A DNA stretch of 64,000 bases from Celoporthe dispersa (Eukaryota; Ascomycota; Sordariomycetes; Diaporthales; Cryphonectriaceae): assembly GCA_016584495.1 (NCBI GenBank), contig WAID01000013.1, forward strand, positions 806,001-870,000, written 5' to 3'. Below the pieces are notes generated by a model that saw nothing but the letters and a program-made list of their open reading frames with translations, had not been told where the DNA came from and did not search any database. The position numbers and the translations under genes were made by a program. Numbering within the stretch: the first letter of the stretch is position 1; each line of letters starts with the position of its first letter. Of the stretch, positions 45,225 to 57,724 are shown piece after piece.

Positions 45225-46163
45225 ATGAAGCTGATCGTGGCCGGCGGCACGGGGTTTGTGGCCACAGAGGTCATCAGGCAGGCCCTTCAGCTACAGGAGA
45301 TTACCTCGCTCGTCGTCCTGGCCCGCAAACCTGTGTCCATCCCGGACAGCCCTGGCTCATCGAAAGCAAAGACAGTGATCATCCGCGACTACGAGGACTA
45401 TCCTGATGATGTCAAAGCCGAGTTCGCAGGGGCGGCTGCCTGTATCTGGTAAGCACCAGCTAACCAGGCCCCCTCCCGATTGTGATCATCAGTCCTACAA
45501 AAAAAAAAACCAAGGAAAATAGGTCACAGTCTGACGCTGACGAACTAACCGACGCAGGACGGTGGCCATCACACCGGGGAAGGCGAAGAGTTTCGCCCCG
45601 TCCGAGGTGAAGCGGGTGTGCCAGACGTGCACGCTGGCGGGGATGCAGGCGATGTACGATGCGAAGCCCGCCAGGCCGTTCGTCTTCGTCTATCTCAGCG
45701 CGGAGGGGCTCCCAGAGGACCCAGAGCAGAAGCCTTTGTTTTTTGGCGAACACAGGCTCATGCGCGTGAGTTGTGCCGCCCCTTCGCACGCGACGGTGAT
45801 GCCCCGCCGACCGAGGGGTGAAATGGCTGCTGAGTGCCCAAATGCTGATGACGAACGTGGGTTTCCCAGGCCGAGACGGAGAAGGTCGTGCGCCAGTTCG
45901 CTACACAACACGACGGCCTGGAGATTCATGTGGCGCGCCCGGGCCTGGTCACATCCGCAGGGGTGCTCTGGCAGGCGATGCGTGCCGCGAACGTGATACC
46001 AGGGGCCAGGGCCATGGCGCCCAACGTAAGCCGGACAGAGGTGGCGGCAGCGATCCTCGACCAGCTCCTGCGTGGGTTTGAGAAGGAGACGCTGTCGAAT
46101 GCTGATCTGGCGCGGATCGGACAGGCGGCTATGAAGGCCAAGGGGGATACCGGCCAATACTGA
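45225..46163 (+). CDS. atypical SDR, NAD(P)-binding protein
   Basis: Three exons: 45225-45448, 45558-45765 and 45870-46163, 241 residues. The N-terminal nucleotide-binding motif is MKLIVAGGTGFVATEVIRQA (GxxGxxA variant). It is followed by SLVVLARKPVSIPD and, after intron 1, a long helix ending TLAGMQAMYD. FVFVYLSAEGLPED replaces the usual catalytic Ser strand, and HVARPGLVTS is the post-active-site loop typical of NmrA/HTATIP2-like atypical SDRs. The C-terminal helix (SRTEVAAAILDQLLRGFEKE) fits this family as well. Introns of 109 and 104 nt have good GT...CAG ends, and intron 1 has a CTAAC branch point. It may be a reductase or a redox-sensing regulator; the catalytic YxxxK motif is not evident. 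No targeting signal. Confidence 0.82.
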
Positions 46164-47509
46164 GTTCATCCGGCCAGCCAGCCAGTCAACCCTATGCAGC
46201 CAGGACGTGGTGGTGCTGAGCATCGGGCCAGAAGACATGGAGATCGTAAGATACTATGGCAATGCTGCTGCAGGACTTGTCCTTAATGCCATCTGGGTTT
46301 TGAAACACACTACGGCTGCAGAGAGATCAGCCGCGAGAGTGCCACTGTTACAATCACCGGCACTAAGTTTGTGATAAGAGCTGCCCGGTGAGGCAGAATC
46401 CCATGGGCAGGATCAACCTTCTCGGACTGGGGGAGGCTATCTTGCCCATATCAAGGTAGACTGTGTTTCATGCCTTTGAAACATTTTTGTTTGTGGGCGT
46501 GGATACAAGAGGGGAAGAAGAGGGGGGGGGGGCTGGTTGGGCTCTGAAATGTTTCTTTCAGTGGAGATTTTTACAGCAAGAAGTCACGAATTGAACCTTG
46601 ACAATCCCTGCTGGAGCCTCGGGATGCCCCGCAAGCCACCCGGCAAAGAAATGCACTATCCACGCACAGGCAGCTTTGCTGTGAGCACATCCACCAGGCA
46701 AGACCCTGGGGACAGGAAAAAGCAATTGCTGGTCCCTTTTGTAATTACGTAGTATTCACTTGGTTCAATGTAGTAAGCTCCTACCATAGTATCTGGGGAG
46801 GCGACCAACCTCTCACCTCCTCCTTTTCCTCTCCCCCCTTTGTCCATGCCCTTCCGCCTCGAGCCTGTGCAGCTCAAGTCATGCCCATTGTTCCTGTCCC
46901 TGCTGAGACCGTTTCGGAACTCCTCTGCCATGGTGGGAGGTAGATGGATCGCCTCTGGGCAAGGGGCTCACCACAGTCCCACAGTTTCATTTATACCTGG
47001 TTTCCCACGTGCAGTTGTGCAGTGCAGGCCCCGAGACAGGACAGGGCAAGGCAAGGGGAGGAGAGATACAGGGCAATCTGCAGGGTCTCCACCCCAACTT
47101 TAAATTACATGGCCAATTTTGGGGAGTGATGATCTTGACCCGACCTGCAAGTCGCCCCCCCAGCATACTCAAAGCTTGTCCCAGCTGCTCACCACCCACA
47201 TGTTCGTGTCGGAAGCTGCAGCCGAGTCCCAGTCGCAGTCTCTTCCAGACCCTCATGCACATGATATTGGAAGGAGCAGCTAAGAGGCTCTGTGCGTCGG
47301 GCACTGCTCCCACATGAGGTGTGTGCTTCTTGTTGTCTTGTCAGCACAAGTCCAAAAAGGCCAGGGCTGTGGCAGGTCAGCACTCTGAGCATCTTCCTAC
47401 TAATAAAACGCGACACAGCAGTTCCCAAGAGCCTTCCACGACGCGTCAGCCCCCCTGTGCACATCAATCACCACCCAGCTGCACAGCGACGAGCCCAGCA
47501 CCAGTGACA
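46164..47509. other. intergenic / promoter of the LRR gene
   Basis: 1.3 kb of same-strand spacer. It contains a G10 run at about 46521-46530. No gene is seen. Confidence 0.5.
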
Positions 47510-50500
47510 ATGGATGAGAACAGGCCACCAGCTGGGAGATCTGGCCTCCCCAGGCCAATGTCACGGTTGCCCGCACCCAGATCCACTGTGGTCCGACAGA
47601 CTCCATCCAAGGATAATCTTGCCAGAGCAGCAACAGCAGGAGGAGGAGGAGGAGGAGAGCAGGGCGAGGCCAAGGCCCCACGGCTGCTGCGCTCAGCTGC
47701 GTCAAGAGAACATCTTGCATCAGGGTCAGTCCTTGGGAGAGGCAACATCACAGGCATTGCTCCCCCAACGGCTGCAGCTCCCAAACCTGCCACCACCTCG
47801 ACCCCCAACCCCACGAGAGCCCTCCCCAGGCCCCGACCGGTATCGAGCCTCCCCACGATACGTTCCCAGCCGGGGCTTTCAAGGTCGTCGACCACCACAA
47901 ATAATGGCTTCTCACGGCTGTCCCGAGATCCAATGGCTAGCCTGCACGAGCAGGAGCCTCCTCAAGAGCAGCAGCCCACCTCGAGGCTTCCCGGCTTGAG
48001 GAAGCGGCCGTCCCTGCAATACGTGTCCCAGAAGACCCTGTCGAGGACACGGACGCCCAGTATGACAAACATATCGAGCGGTGGTGCGTCTAGCGATTCG
48101 CATCCGCAGGAGAGCCCGATAGACGAGGAGGCTACATTGGGAGATGAGGCGGTCCGCCCCTTCACGTCCAAGCCGCGCCAGTCGCTGGCAGAGAGAACGA
48201 TCGAGACGCTGTCGCACCTGTCTCCCTCCCCGGCTCTCCGGACCAAGGTCTCAAGCTCTAGCTTCTTCGAGCCTGAGCCGTTTGGGTTGACGTCGAGGCC
48301 GGCTAGCAGGCGTGACTCTCGGCCCCCTCGAGCCGGCGCTCCGAGAGCTCTAACCCTTCCTCTCGGCGGCTCTCTCTCAGCAGGCCTGGATCCAGCTCGG
48401 GCCCGGGTCAAGATACGGTACCGAACAGTCCGTTGCGACCGCGACTACCTTCGATTGACGCGACGCCTTCTCGAGGACGAACCATGGGCACCCTGATGAG
48501 GACACCCTCCAAGGTGGGATTGAATGGGGTCCCGCGCAGCCAGACGGCGACGCCCTCGACAGTGCGGATGCCTCGGTCTAGGACGCCGAGCATAGACACG
48601 TTGAGCTTTGATCCGACTTCGCCCACTGGACCCAGGACGGCCGCAGCTCGCCCTCTGCACCCCGTGCCGTCACTGAGCAGCCCCCTGAAGAAGCCGGCAG
48701 CTCCTGTCGTGAAGAAGGCGAACCCGCCGGCACTGACGCCCAGGAAAGGCTCGATGACGTCCCAAAAGTCGTCGACCACTGCGTCAGGCGAGGACACAAT
48801 GTTCTCTGCTGCATCTACGACATCCAACCAGACGGCTACTTCCGGACCAGAGTCGCCGCCACCGCAGTTCAAAAGTCATCCGCCGCGCTTCGGGAACAAA
48901 TTGCCAGGGCGAAGGCGGCTAAGCGTACAGCGGCTCCTCCGGCTGGAGCGCAAGGCGAGGCTCCCTGCGGCTCGGCGGAACAGCCGAGATGTCAGTAATT
49001 CCCACGGACAATACTTTTGACTTCGGCTTGGCCGACGACCCCTTCAATCTGAAGCGCGACGCCAGCTCGGCCTCGAAAGTACTCCAGGGGCGTGTGGCGA
49101 CCGCCAGGACGAGCGGGAGGCTGAACATCGCCGCCCTTGGTCTGAAGGAGATCCCGCCCGAGGTGCTCAACATGTACAGCTTGGAATCTATCGGGAAGAA
49201 CGACGGCAGCTGGGCCGAGAGCGTGGATCTTACGAGGTTTGTGGCTGCGGACAATGAGCTCGAGATGATTGACGACAAGCTGTTCCCGGATGTCGACCCG
49301 GAAGAGCTTGCCGAGGATGAAGACTTTCAGGGCTGCCTGTTTGGTGGGCTGGAGACACTGGACCTGCACGGCAACATGCTCATCAGCTTGCCGGCTGGTC
49401 TGCGGCGCCTCACTCTGCTGACGTCTCTCAACCTCGTACGCTCCCCTCTCCCGTGACGTCTGCGCAAGAAATACTAACATTCTCACAGTCCTCTAACCGG
49501 CTTGCCAACAACTGCCTCGAGCCCATTTCTCAGATCGCGCCCCTGCGGGGATCTGAAGCTTGGTGGGAACCTCCTCTGGGGCACACTGGAGCCATGCTTC
49601 AGCCGCCTCAGCAACCTCGAGATCCTCGATCTTCACGGCAATAACCTCCAGGGGCTCCCGCCCAGCTTTGCCGAACTTCATCGCCTCCGGATCCTCAACC
49701 TGGCCGAGAACAGCTTCGAGTCCCTACCTTTTGACATATTGTCCAGGCTGCCGCTGACGGAGCTGATTGCCCGCAAGAACAAGCTGTCAGGCATTCTCAT
49801 CGACGATGGCGTGGAGGGCCTGCCTACAATGCAGAACCTTGATGTGTCTTCGAACCAGCTCACAGGGATCGTCCGACCGAATTTCATCTTGGACATGCCA
49901 GCGCTCACGCAGCTGTGTGTGTCAATGAACCGCATCCAGGCCCTGCCGGACATCTCATCGTGGTTCGAACTGGCCACGCTTTCCGCGGATGAGAACAGTA
50001 TCAATGCGTTCCCTGACGGGTTCACGAGCCTGCAGAAGCTGAGGAGCGCAGAGTTCTCCAGCAATGATATCCGGACAGTCCCAGCAGAGATTGCGCGCAT
50101 GGACCATCTGGCCATGCTCCGGCTCAGCGGCAACCCCCTGCGAGACAAGAAGTTCGTCTCTGCCTCGACCGAGGAGCTGAAGGATATGCTGGCAGCGCGC
50201 CTGGCTCCTCCTTCTGCAGTAGCAGATGGGCTCGGCAGCGAGGATGGACTGATCGCCGAGGCGATCACGAGTGACGAGGTTAGTCACCTGGGAAGCGCCT
50301 TCGAGCTGTCGGCAGCGAATCAAGCTCGCGGGGAGCACGAGGACGACGAAAGAACCGACACTGATGATTTCGCGACACCACCTACCTCTGCACCGGCTTC
50401 GCCTGCCGCAGCACGCTCTTCAAGTGCCGCTCTGTCCTGGGAGGTGAGGCCTGGCGGCGTGCTTGACAGGTCCAACTCGCAGTCCTCGTCACTTCACCCG

Positions 50501-51178
50501 GTGGCTTGTTCCAAGCTTGCCAACAACCACCAGATCCGGCAGGTTCATCTACAACATAATCTCTTCGCGTCGCTGCCAGAGTCGCTGAGTTTCTTCGCCG
50601 AGACACTGACGACGCTCTCGCTTGCGCACAACCAGCTCGTGGGCGAGACATACCTGGGCAGCGGCGAAGTGCTGGAGCTGCCCGCGCTCAAGGAGCTCAA
50701 CCTATCCTCCAACCACATCACGAGCCTTGCGCCGCTGATGAGCCATCTCATCGCTGCCAGCCTCGAGAAGCTGGATGTCAGCGTCAACCGCATCGCCTCC
50801 CTGCCCTCGAGCAGCGACAAGGAGAAGGGAGGGCAGCTCCTGCGGGACGGTTTCCCCAGGCTGACGGTCCTCCTCGCCGCGAACAACCATCTCGCGGAGC
50901 TGGACCACGAGAGTATTCGCGGGTTCAAGACTGTCGACGTCTCGAATAACGATATCGCGCACTTGAAGCCACACATTGGTCTGCTGGGCGGCCCTGGGGG
51001 ACTGGAACGATTCGACGCCACCGGGAACCGGTTCAGAGTGCCGCGCTTCAACGTGCTAGAGAGGGGCACGGAGGCAACACTCAGGTGGCTCAGAGGCCGA
51101 GTCCCGGTGGCGGAGATGGCGGCCTGGAAGGTTGAGAGAGGGCTTGCCGGGGAGGAGGATGCTAGCGATGTGGACTAA
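47510..51178 (+). CDS. large leucine-rich-repeat protein (LRRC40/Sog2-like) with disordered N-terminus
   Basis: Exons 47510-49435 and 49489-51178, about 1205 residues. Residues 1-480 are disordered, rich in Ser, Pro and Arg (start MDENRPPAGRSGLPRPMSRL). They end in a basic helix, SSAALREQIARAKAAKRTAA. LRRs start near AALGLKEIPPEVLNMYSLES and recur at about 23-residue spacing: LETLDLHGNMLISLPAGL, LEILDLHGNNLQGLPPSF, LRILNLAENSFESLPFDI and LKELNLSSNHITSLAPLM. An acidic insert (about 50300-50500) splits the array. The 53-nt intron has a perfect ACTAAC branch point. Four single-base defects break the frame: add one base at 48323-48327, 48871-48874 and around 48963-48965, and remove one G at 49547-49550. 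Each fix restores LRR or Ser-rich sequence. LRR scaffolds of this type act in polarity or signalling; the exact partner is unknown. Confidence 0.85.
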
Positions 51179-51768
51179 GGGTGGCGGGCAGGAACTGGGC
51201 TGCCACACACTACATGGACCGAAAAGATTCGGAACTCGGACTAATCAAGGCCAGCGTGCTCTTGCTGGTGGAAACCACTGTGCTTTTGATACTGCTGCTC
51301 CAGGTGGGGCTGGGCCCGGCTGGCGATGGAGTACCACTTTTGGTATTCCCGAGGGTCTGTAGACGGGACTTTGTGACAAGGCGTAAAGGTCCCTCTCCTG
51401 GCATGTGATCACGAGACTTGGTCATGGCTCATGAGAGGGGCGGAAAGGTGAGGAAGGAAGGGGTTGGTGGGTCGAGGAGATCGGACAGGAGGGAGATACA
51501 CTGGTTGAAGGATTAGTACAATTTTTGTAATAGGCACCCTTACTGTAATTAGTGTATAGAGTACAAATACTATGTGTAATTACATACAACCAACGACCCA
51601 GGGTCGTATCACACAAAGTCGCGAACGACAGACTTGGGACGAACCGGTTGATGGTGGACCCGGTGCGTGTTTTGTCTCGGCCTCGGCAAGACAGGGGCGA
51701 GCGACAGGGCCATTCCTTTCTTGCGTACTTATCCACAAGATGATACTGAGAAGCCCCAGCATACTACA

Positions 51769-51794
51769 TACACACACATACACACACACACACA
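51769..51794. repeat. (CA)n microsatellite
   Basis: CA run with one TA interruption. Confidence 0.9.
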
Positions 51795-52283
51795 GGACCC
51801 CAACTACCTACCCTGCTACCCCAGCCTGCCCAGAGCGCCCAGGAACCCGGCATGCCTGGCTGCCTGGGGGGTCTTCCTGCGATGACACCCAACTTATGCC
51901 CTATGGGGCAAAACCTCCCCCGCAGTGACGCCGTGCCTAGCTCACCTTGTTCACCGCAGCAGGTGTTGTTGGCGAGAACCCGCAGCAGCTGTGTGGATTG
52001 TCAAGACAGAAACCCACACCACCCGCTGCGGCTAAAGGAGAGGAGGAGCTAGACAGGACAGGGCCGACGGGCCATGGAGAAATTCTGGCCGGTGGAAAAA
52101 CCAAAGAGGCTGCCGCTTCTCGTGTGCTGCAGAGTACCTGCAGTGAGTGACCTTTAGCCTGCTGCTGGGGCCTCGCGCAGAAAGAAAAAGGTGCAGACAG
52201 GGCTGGGCTGGTAGGATGGATGGAGCGTAATAAGCGGGGCGGGTACTGCATGGGGGGGGAGGGAGGGAGGCGAGGGGAGAAAA

Positions 52284-52293
52284 GATATATAAC
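52284..52293 (+). promoter_or_regulatory. TATA-like element upstream of GH35
   Basis: GATATATAAC lies about 120 bp before the GH35 start codon, a plausible core-promoter position. It rests on sequence match alone. Confidence 0.3.
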
Positions 52294-52339
52294 ATCATGA
52301 CCAGAAGCTGTGGGATGAGGGGAGAGGGTCTGTTTGAGC

Positions 52340-52374
52340 GAGAGAGAGAGAGTGTGTGTGTGCGTGTATGTGTG
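52340..52374. repeat. (GA)n(GT)n tract in the GH35 leader
   Basis: GA units switch directly to GT units, 40 bp before the ATG at 52415, probably within the 5' UTR. Confidence 0.9.
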
Positions 52375-52414
52375 TTTTCCCAGGCTGTCTGTGACTGACG
52401 ACGAGTCGACGACC

Positions 52415-55400
52415 ATGTTACTCTCCAGAACCATCAGCCTGGCATGGGCTCTGCTCTCGGCTGGGCTCTGCCTGGCCCAGACGACGACGAACACGACTGA
52501 GTGGCCCCTTCACAACGATGGCCTGACGGACTTGGTTGAATGGTTGGTAGTTCCTACCGCCGTGGGAAGACCCAAAGCTCTGGAGGCGGTTATTAACTGG
52601 CTTCTCTACACCTCTGCTTAGGGACCATTACAGCTTCAAGATTAACGGCGAGAGACTGTTTATCTTCTCCGGAGAGGTGGGTGCCTTTCTTCTTGTTATG
52701 AGGACGGACTCTCGCACATTCGAGGACTTGTGTGCTAATTACATATCAACTATAGTTCCATTACTGGCGATTTCCAGTGTGAGTCGCGGATCAGTGGCCG
52801 GGTCGTTCTTGGGGGTGCGCTGCTGACCACGTGACAGTCCTGAGCTCTGGCAGGACTTGCTCGAGAAGATCAAGGCGGCAGGGTAAATATCTCCAGCCCT
52901 CCCCACTGATCATTTTGGCCCGACGGCAGCGGACTCACAAAGATGATCTCCCACCAGCTTCAACGCCTTCTCCATCTACTGCCACTGGGGTTATCACGCC
53001 GCCTCCGACTCAACCCTCGACTTCACCACCGGGGCGCACAACTTCACCAGTATCCTGACCCTCGCGCAGGATCTCGGCCTGTACGTCCTCGTACGGCCTG
53101 GGTAAGTAAACTTTGGAATAATCACACCCTTTGCGCCGGCTTCCTCTCACACACCCCTTACAGGCCTTATATCAATGCCGAGACCAATGCCGGAGGTTTC
53201 CCGCTATGGGTAACCACAGGCGCATACGGCACGCTGCGCAACGACGACCCGCGCTACACAGCCGCCTGGACGCCGTACTGGACCGGGGTCTCGCAGCTGA
53301 TCGCGCCGCACCTCATCACCAACGGCGGCAACGTGGTCCTCTTCCAGGTGGAGAACGAGCTGGGCGAGCAGTGGACCGACGTGGCGACGCGGACGCCCGA
53401 CGTGCCCGAGGACGACTACATGGCCCTGCTCGAGGCCAGCGCCCGCGCCAACGGCATCGACATCCCGCTTACGCACAACGATCCCAACATGAACGCGTAC
53501 AGCTGGAGCAAGGACTTCAGCAACGTCACGGGGAATGTGGATGTCGTCGGGGTGGACAGCTATCCGAGCTGCTGGTCGTGTGATCTGTCGGTCTGCACTG
53601 GTACGAACGGCGAGTATGTGGCGTACAAGGTTGCCGAGTATGATGAGTACTTTGCCAGCTTCTCGCCCACGCAGCCCAACTTTTTGCCCGAGTTCCAGGG
53701 TGGAAGGTAAGCATTCTCACTACAAAAATACGTCCGAGGCTCTAGTCTGACGGCTGCAATCCGCAGCTACTTATCCTTCGGCGGTCCGGAGGGAGGTTGT
53801 CCCGGAGACCTGGGCGTCGAGTTTGTCAACATGTTCTACCGGAACCTCATTTACCAGAGAGTCACCGCTGTGTCGCTGTATATGCTCTACGGCGGGACGA
53901 ACTGGGGCTGGCTGGCAACGCCGGTGGTGGGCACCAGCTACGACTACTCGAGCCCCGTGAGCGAGAACCGGGCCATCGGGTCCAAGTACTACGAGACAAA
54001 ACTCCTGACCATGTTCACGCGGGTGGCCAGGGAGCTCGCCGTGACGGAGCAGGCCTGGAGCGGGCCGGGCCTGACAAGCAACGCGGCCATCAACACCTCG
54101 GCCCTGCGCAACGAGGAGACGGGCGCCGGGTTCTACGTCGTCATGCACGGGGACTCGACATCCAGCTCGGTCGACACCTTCACCCTGGACGTCAACACGT
54201 CCCGCGGGGCGCTGACGGTGCCTCAGTACGGCGGCAGCATCACCATCAACGGGCACAATGCCAAGGTCCTCCCTACCGATTTCAAGGTTGGCAGCAAGAA
54301 CCTGCTGTACTCGACCGCCGAGGTCCTGACATACTCGGTCATGGACAAGGGCGAGGTGCTGGCCGTGTGGGTGCCTGCCGGCGAGTCGGGCGAGCTCGTA
54401 GTCGAGGGCGTGACCTCTGCGCGCCTGGCCAGGTCGTCGTCTTCTTCCTCGACGGCCGTCAGCATCATCCCCGGCAACTCGAGCGTGGCCATCAACTTCT
54501 CCAACACCAACGGCATGACGGTCGTGGACCTGGGCGATGGTGAATCGCGCGTGGTCATCCTCGACCGGGCCGCGGCGTACGTCTTTTGGGCGCCGAACCT
54601 GGGCAACGATCCGATGTATCCTGAGAACAGCACAGGTAAGCGAGATTCAGAGAGAGAGAGAGAGACACAGACACATGCCGCAACGAACAGCGTCGAGGGC
54701 GTGAGGACTGACAGAACAGCAGTGCTCGTCCAGGGCCCATACCTCGTCCGGTCCGCCTCCATCACGTCCAACCACACGCTCCAGCTCACGGGAGACGTCG
54801 ACAACTCGACAGAACCCATCACCATCTTTGCGCCGTCGGTGAAAGCAGTGACGTGGAACGGAAAACCGCTCGCCATCGCCACCAGGGACGGAAACATGCT
54901 AACGGCCACCGTGGATGGCCCTGCGGCCTTCACCCTGCCAGCTCTTGGCGGGTGGAAGTGGCACGACAGCCTGCCTGAGATCCAGGCCAACTACACCGTC
55001 TCCTCGGCTACCTGGATCAGTATGTGTCCACGCCTGTTCCTCCTCCTCCTTCGATTTCTTGAGATTCTTATGCTGACCACCACACCTCCCCCCCCCCCTA
55101 CACACAGCCGCCAACATCACCAACAGCTCCAACCCCGTGCCGCCGGCCCCCAACAACCCAGTCCTGTACGTAGACGAGTACCACATCCACGTAGGCACCC
55201 ACATCTACCGCGCCACCTTCCCCAGCGCCTCGCAGGCGGGCGTCTACCTCAACATCACGGGCGGCTCCGCCTTTGGCTTCTCGGCCTGGCTCAACGGCGT
55301 GCTGGTGGGCTCGTTCCTCGGCAGCGCGGACCTGGAGACGGGCAATGCGTCCTTTTCCTTCGCCAATGCCACGCTCGCGGCGGCCGGCGGGGAGAACGTC

Positions 55401-56096
55401 CTTGTTGTGGTCATGGACAACTCGGGTCACGACGAGACGACGGGGGCGGTGACGGCGCGGGGCATCTACAACGCGACGCTGCTTGGCCCCGGAGGGCCAT
55501 ATGCGTTTACGGAGTGGAAGATTGCTGGCACTGCGGGCGGGGAGAGCAACATTGACCCCGTGAGAGGCCCATACAACGAGGGCGGGCTGTGGGCGGAGCG
55601 CGTGGGGGCCCACCTCCCCGGCTACCCAGACGAGGACTGGGCGGTGGTGGCAAGCAACGCCAGCACGCTCGCGGTGCCGGGCGCCGGGGTGAGGGTCTTC
55701 CGCACCGTCGCGCCGCTCTCCGTCCCCGCCGGCCTGGATGTGTCCATCTCGTTCCTGCTCGCCTCGCCCGGCAACGGGACCACCAGCAGCACGTTTGTGC
55801 CCACGAGCCCGGGCTACACCAACGAGGTGCGCGTGCTGCTCTTCGTGAACGGGTACCAGTACGCGCGTTTCTACCCGGACATCGGCAACCAAATCAACTT
55901 TCCCGTCCCCACGGGCGTGCTGAACTACAACGGGGACAACACCATCGCCGTGACGGTGTGGAGCCAGAGCGCGGAGGGGACGGAGGTCGAGGTGGACTGG
56001 AGCCTGGAGTATGTACACACCACGGGCTATGATATGAGTTTTGATGCCGAGTATCTTCGGCCAGGGTGGACGAGCGATCGGCTGGCTTATTACTAA
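52415..56096 (+). CDS. GH35 beta-galactosidase, secreted
   Basis: Nine exons: 52415-52542, 52622-52676, 52756-52778, 52838-52882, 52958-53101, 53164-53706, 53767-54635, 54720-55019 and 55108-56096, 1031 residues, the normal length for large fungal lacA-type enzymes. Signal peptide MLLSRTISLAWALLSAGLCL. The catalytic domain shows FSGEFHYWRFPVPELW, LVRPGPYINAETNAGGFPLW, then QVENELGEQW (acid/base Glu) and FLPEFQGGS (nucleophile Glu), followed by LYGGTNWGW. Beta-sandwich domains follow, with the last (about residues 720-1031) jelly-roll-like and many Asn-X-Ser/Thr sequons. It hydrolyses terminal beta-galactosides of plant pectin, xyloglucan or galactan outside the cell. Introns cluster in the first 800 bp. 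Intron 7 (84 nt) has no in-frame stop. The frame is intact with no indels, unlike its neighbours. Confidence 0.96.
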
Positions 56097-57724
56097 GGGG
56101 ACGAGTACATACTTTTCAGTAGATTTTTATTTTTGTTTTTATTTTTATTTTTTAGAAAACAAAAATGTCACTGGCTGGCTTTTAGGCCTTTCGAGGGTTG
56201 TGTGGTGCTGATGCAGAAATTCCTTGTGGCCCTCTCCTCCTCTTCTCCTGCAGTGGTGGATCTTATGAGGGTCTCTCCCCAGCCAGCCAATCACTAGAAC
56301 CCACACTGAGCCCACGGACGTCGGAGTCATCCATATCCTCCTGTCTGCTCGCCGTGGGTGCGGTGGGACGGCGGGTCCATGTTGACCTTCCGATCTGCTG
56401 GCAGGAGAGGTGTACATAGTACTATGGTAGTCGTCACACTCCAACAGTCCATTATGTGAGTGTTGAGGCTGGCGAGGTTCATGCACACGATAGAGTGTTT
56501 ACAAAAGAAGAATAAATTAATTAAAAAAAAAAAAGGAATAAACAATGGAAAAGAAAGAAGAAGAGGAAGAAAAAGGAGGGAATAGGGTCGGCGGTGGAGG
56601 ACAGGGGGAAAAAAGGTTCTCACCATATGGACCACGTGGGGGTGGTTCACGAACGCCGTACTAAGGCAAGTCACTGTACGCCCCACCGGTCTACATACCC
56701 ACGATGTATTTCGGCACTAATATGGCACATACTGGAGTACATATAGTGGAGGACATCTGCCGGCCTCGTACATGGTAGATCGACCCCCGTGTGGTAGAGA
56801 CAACGCGGAGGAGGTCGACGGCGACGACAACGATGCATGGTGATGCAGCCAGGTGTCCAACTGGGGAGAAGGCCGACGTCCTGAGAGGCGACTTGCTTCC
56901 GTACTAAAATGTGTATCCAGCTATTCGTTTGAGTCTTGTGAGGCTGATACGATGACTACACTGAAAGACCTATGTTTGTATTACCAGGCAGACTTACTTG
57001 CTCAGGTAGAGTTGTATGTACGTACCGTGTATAATAGGGCACGGCCTGTCTTCGGGTTTCGCCATCGCCCACCGAGCGTGCTACACATGATTAGGAGACC
57101 CACCTGTTCGGGAGCGGAGCGGACGCGCGTCTTGTTCGAGGACTCTCCCACCACGGCCCACGTGCCCGTCGAGACCCGATCAACCTGGCGAGGAAGAAAA
57201 GGAGGAGGATGGCATTTCGTAAATATACTATGTAGAGGACAAACGGCAAGTAGTAGGGGCAGGGGGGGGGGCACCTGCCTGCATGTTGAGAACGGGCCGT
57301 GGAAGGAGGGGAGATCAATAAATGGGCAGGTACAGACAAGACAAGGCAGGGGGGGATCAGGCCTGGCGGCGCCTTCCATGTCTTCTTGATTTACAGTGTC
57401 AACCTCGGCGTTAAGGGCGACTAGCCAAAAGCCTAGCCCCAAGCGAGGCTCATACACCGAGTCGTTATCTTGCTGCTCCTTCCCTCAACCCGTCTTGAAA
57501 TTATCGAAACTAGACGAGCCCCAGTCCCTCTTGCCACCAACGCTGCCACGTCCGGAGAGAAAATTCTCCTCCATCGCCCTCGTCCACCTGCTCTGCCATC
57601 ATAATTATCTTCGCAGCCTCAGGAGCCCGGTGTCTCAAGGCCATAGAGACCCATCTGCAGTGCATACGTAGCCTTCGCTGGTGAACCTGGACGCCTTGGA
57701 CCCGGACCTGGTCCAGGGCAGATC
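56097..57724. other. intergenic
   Basis: 1.6 kb between GH35 and the arylsulfotransferase-like gene. T- and A-rich tracts at 56120-56165 and 56515-56575 probably hold the GH35 polyadenylation region. No credible ORF. Confidence 0.5.

Larger units (their letters stand above)
51179..52414. other. intergenic / promoter of the GH35 gene
   Basis: 1.2 kb containing a CA/TA run (51769-51794), a TATA-like box (52284-52293) and a GA/GT tract (52340-52374) just before the GH35 start. No gene is seen. Confidence 0.5.

Noticed and set aside
55098..56018. 306-residue minus-strand ORF
   Set aside because: Antisense of GH35 exon 9, caused by GC-rich third positions.
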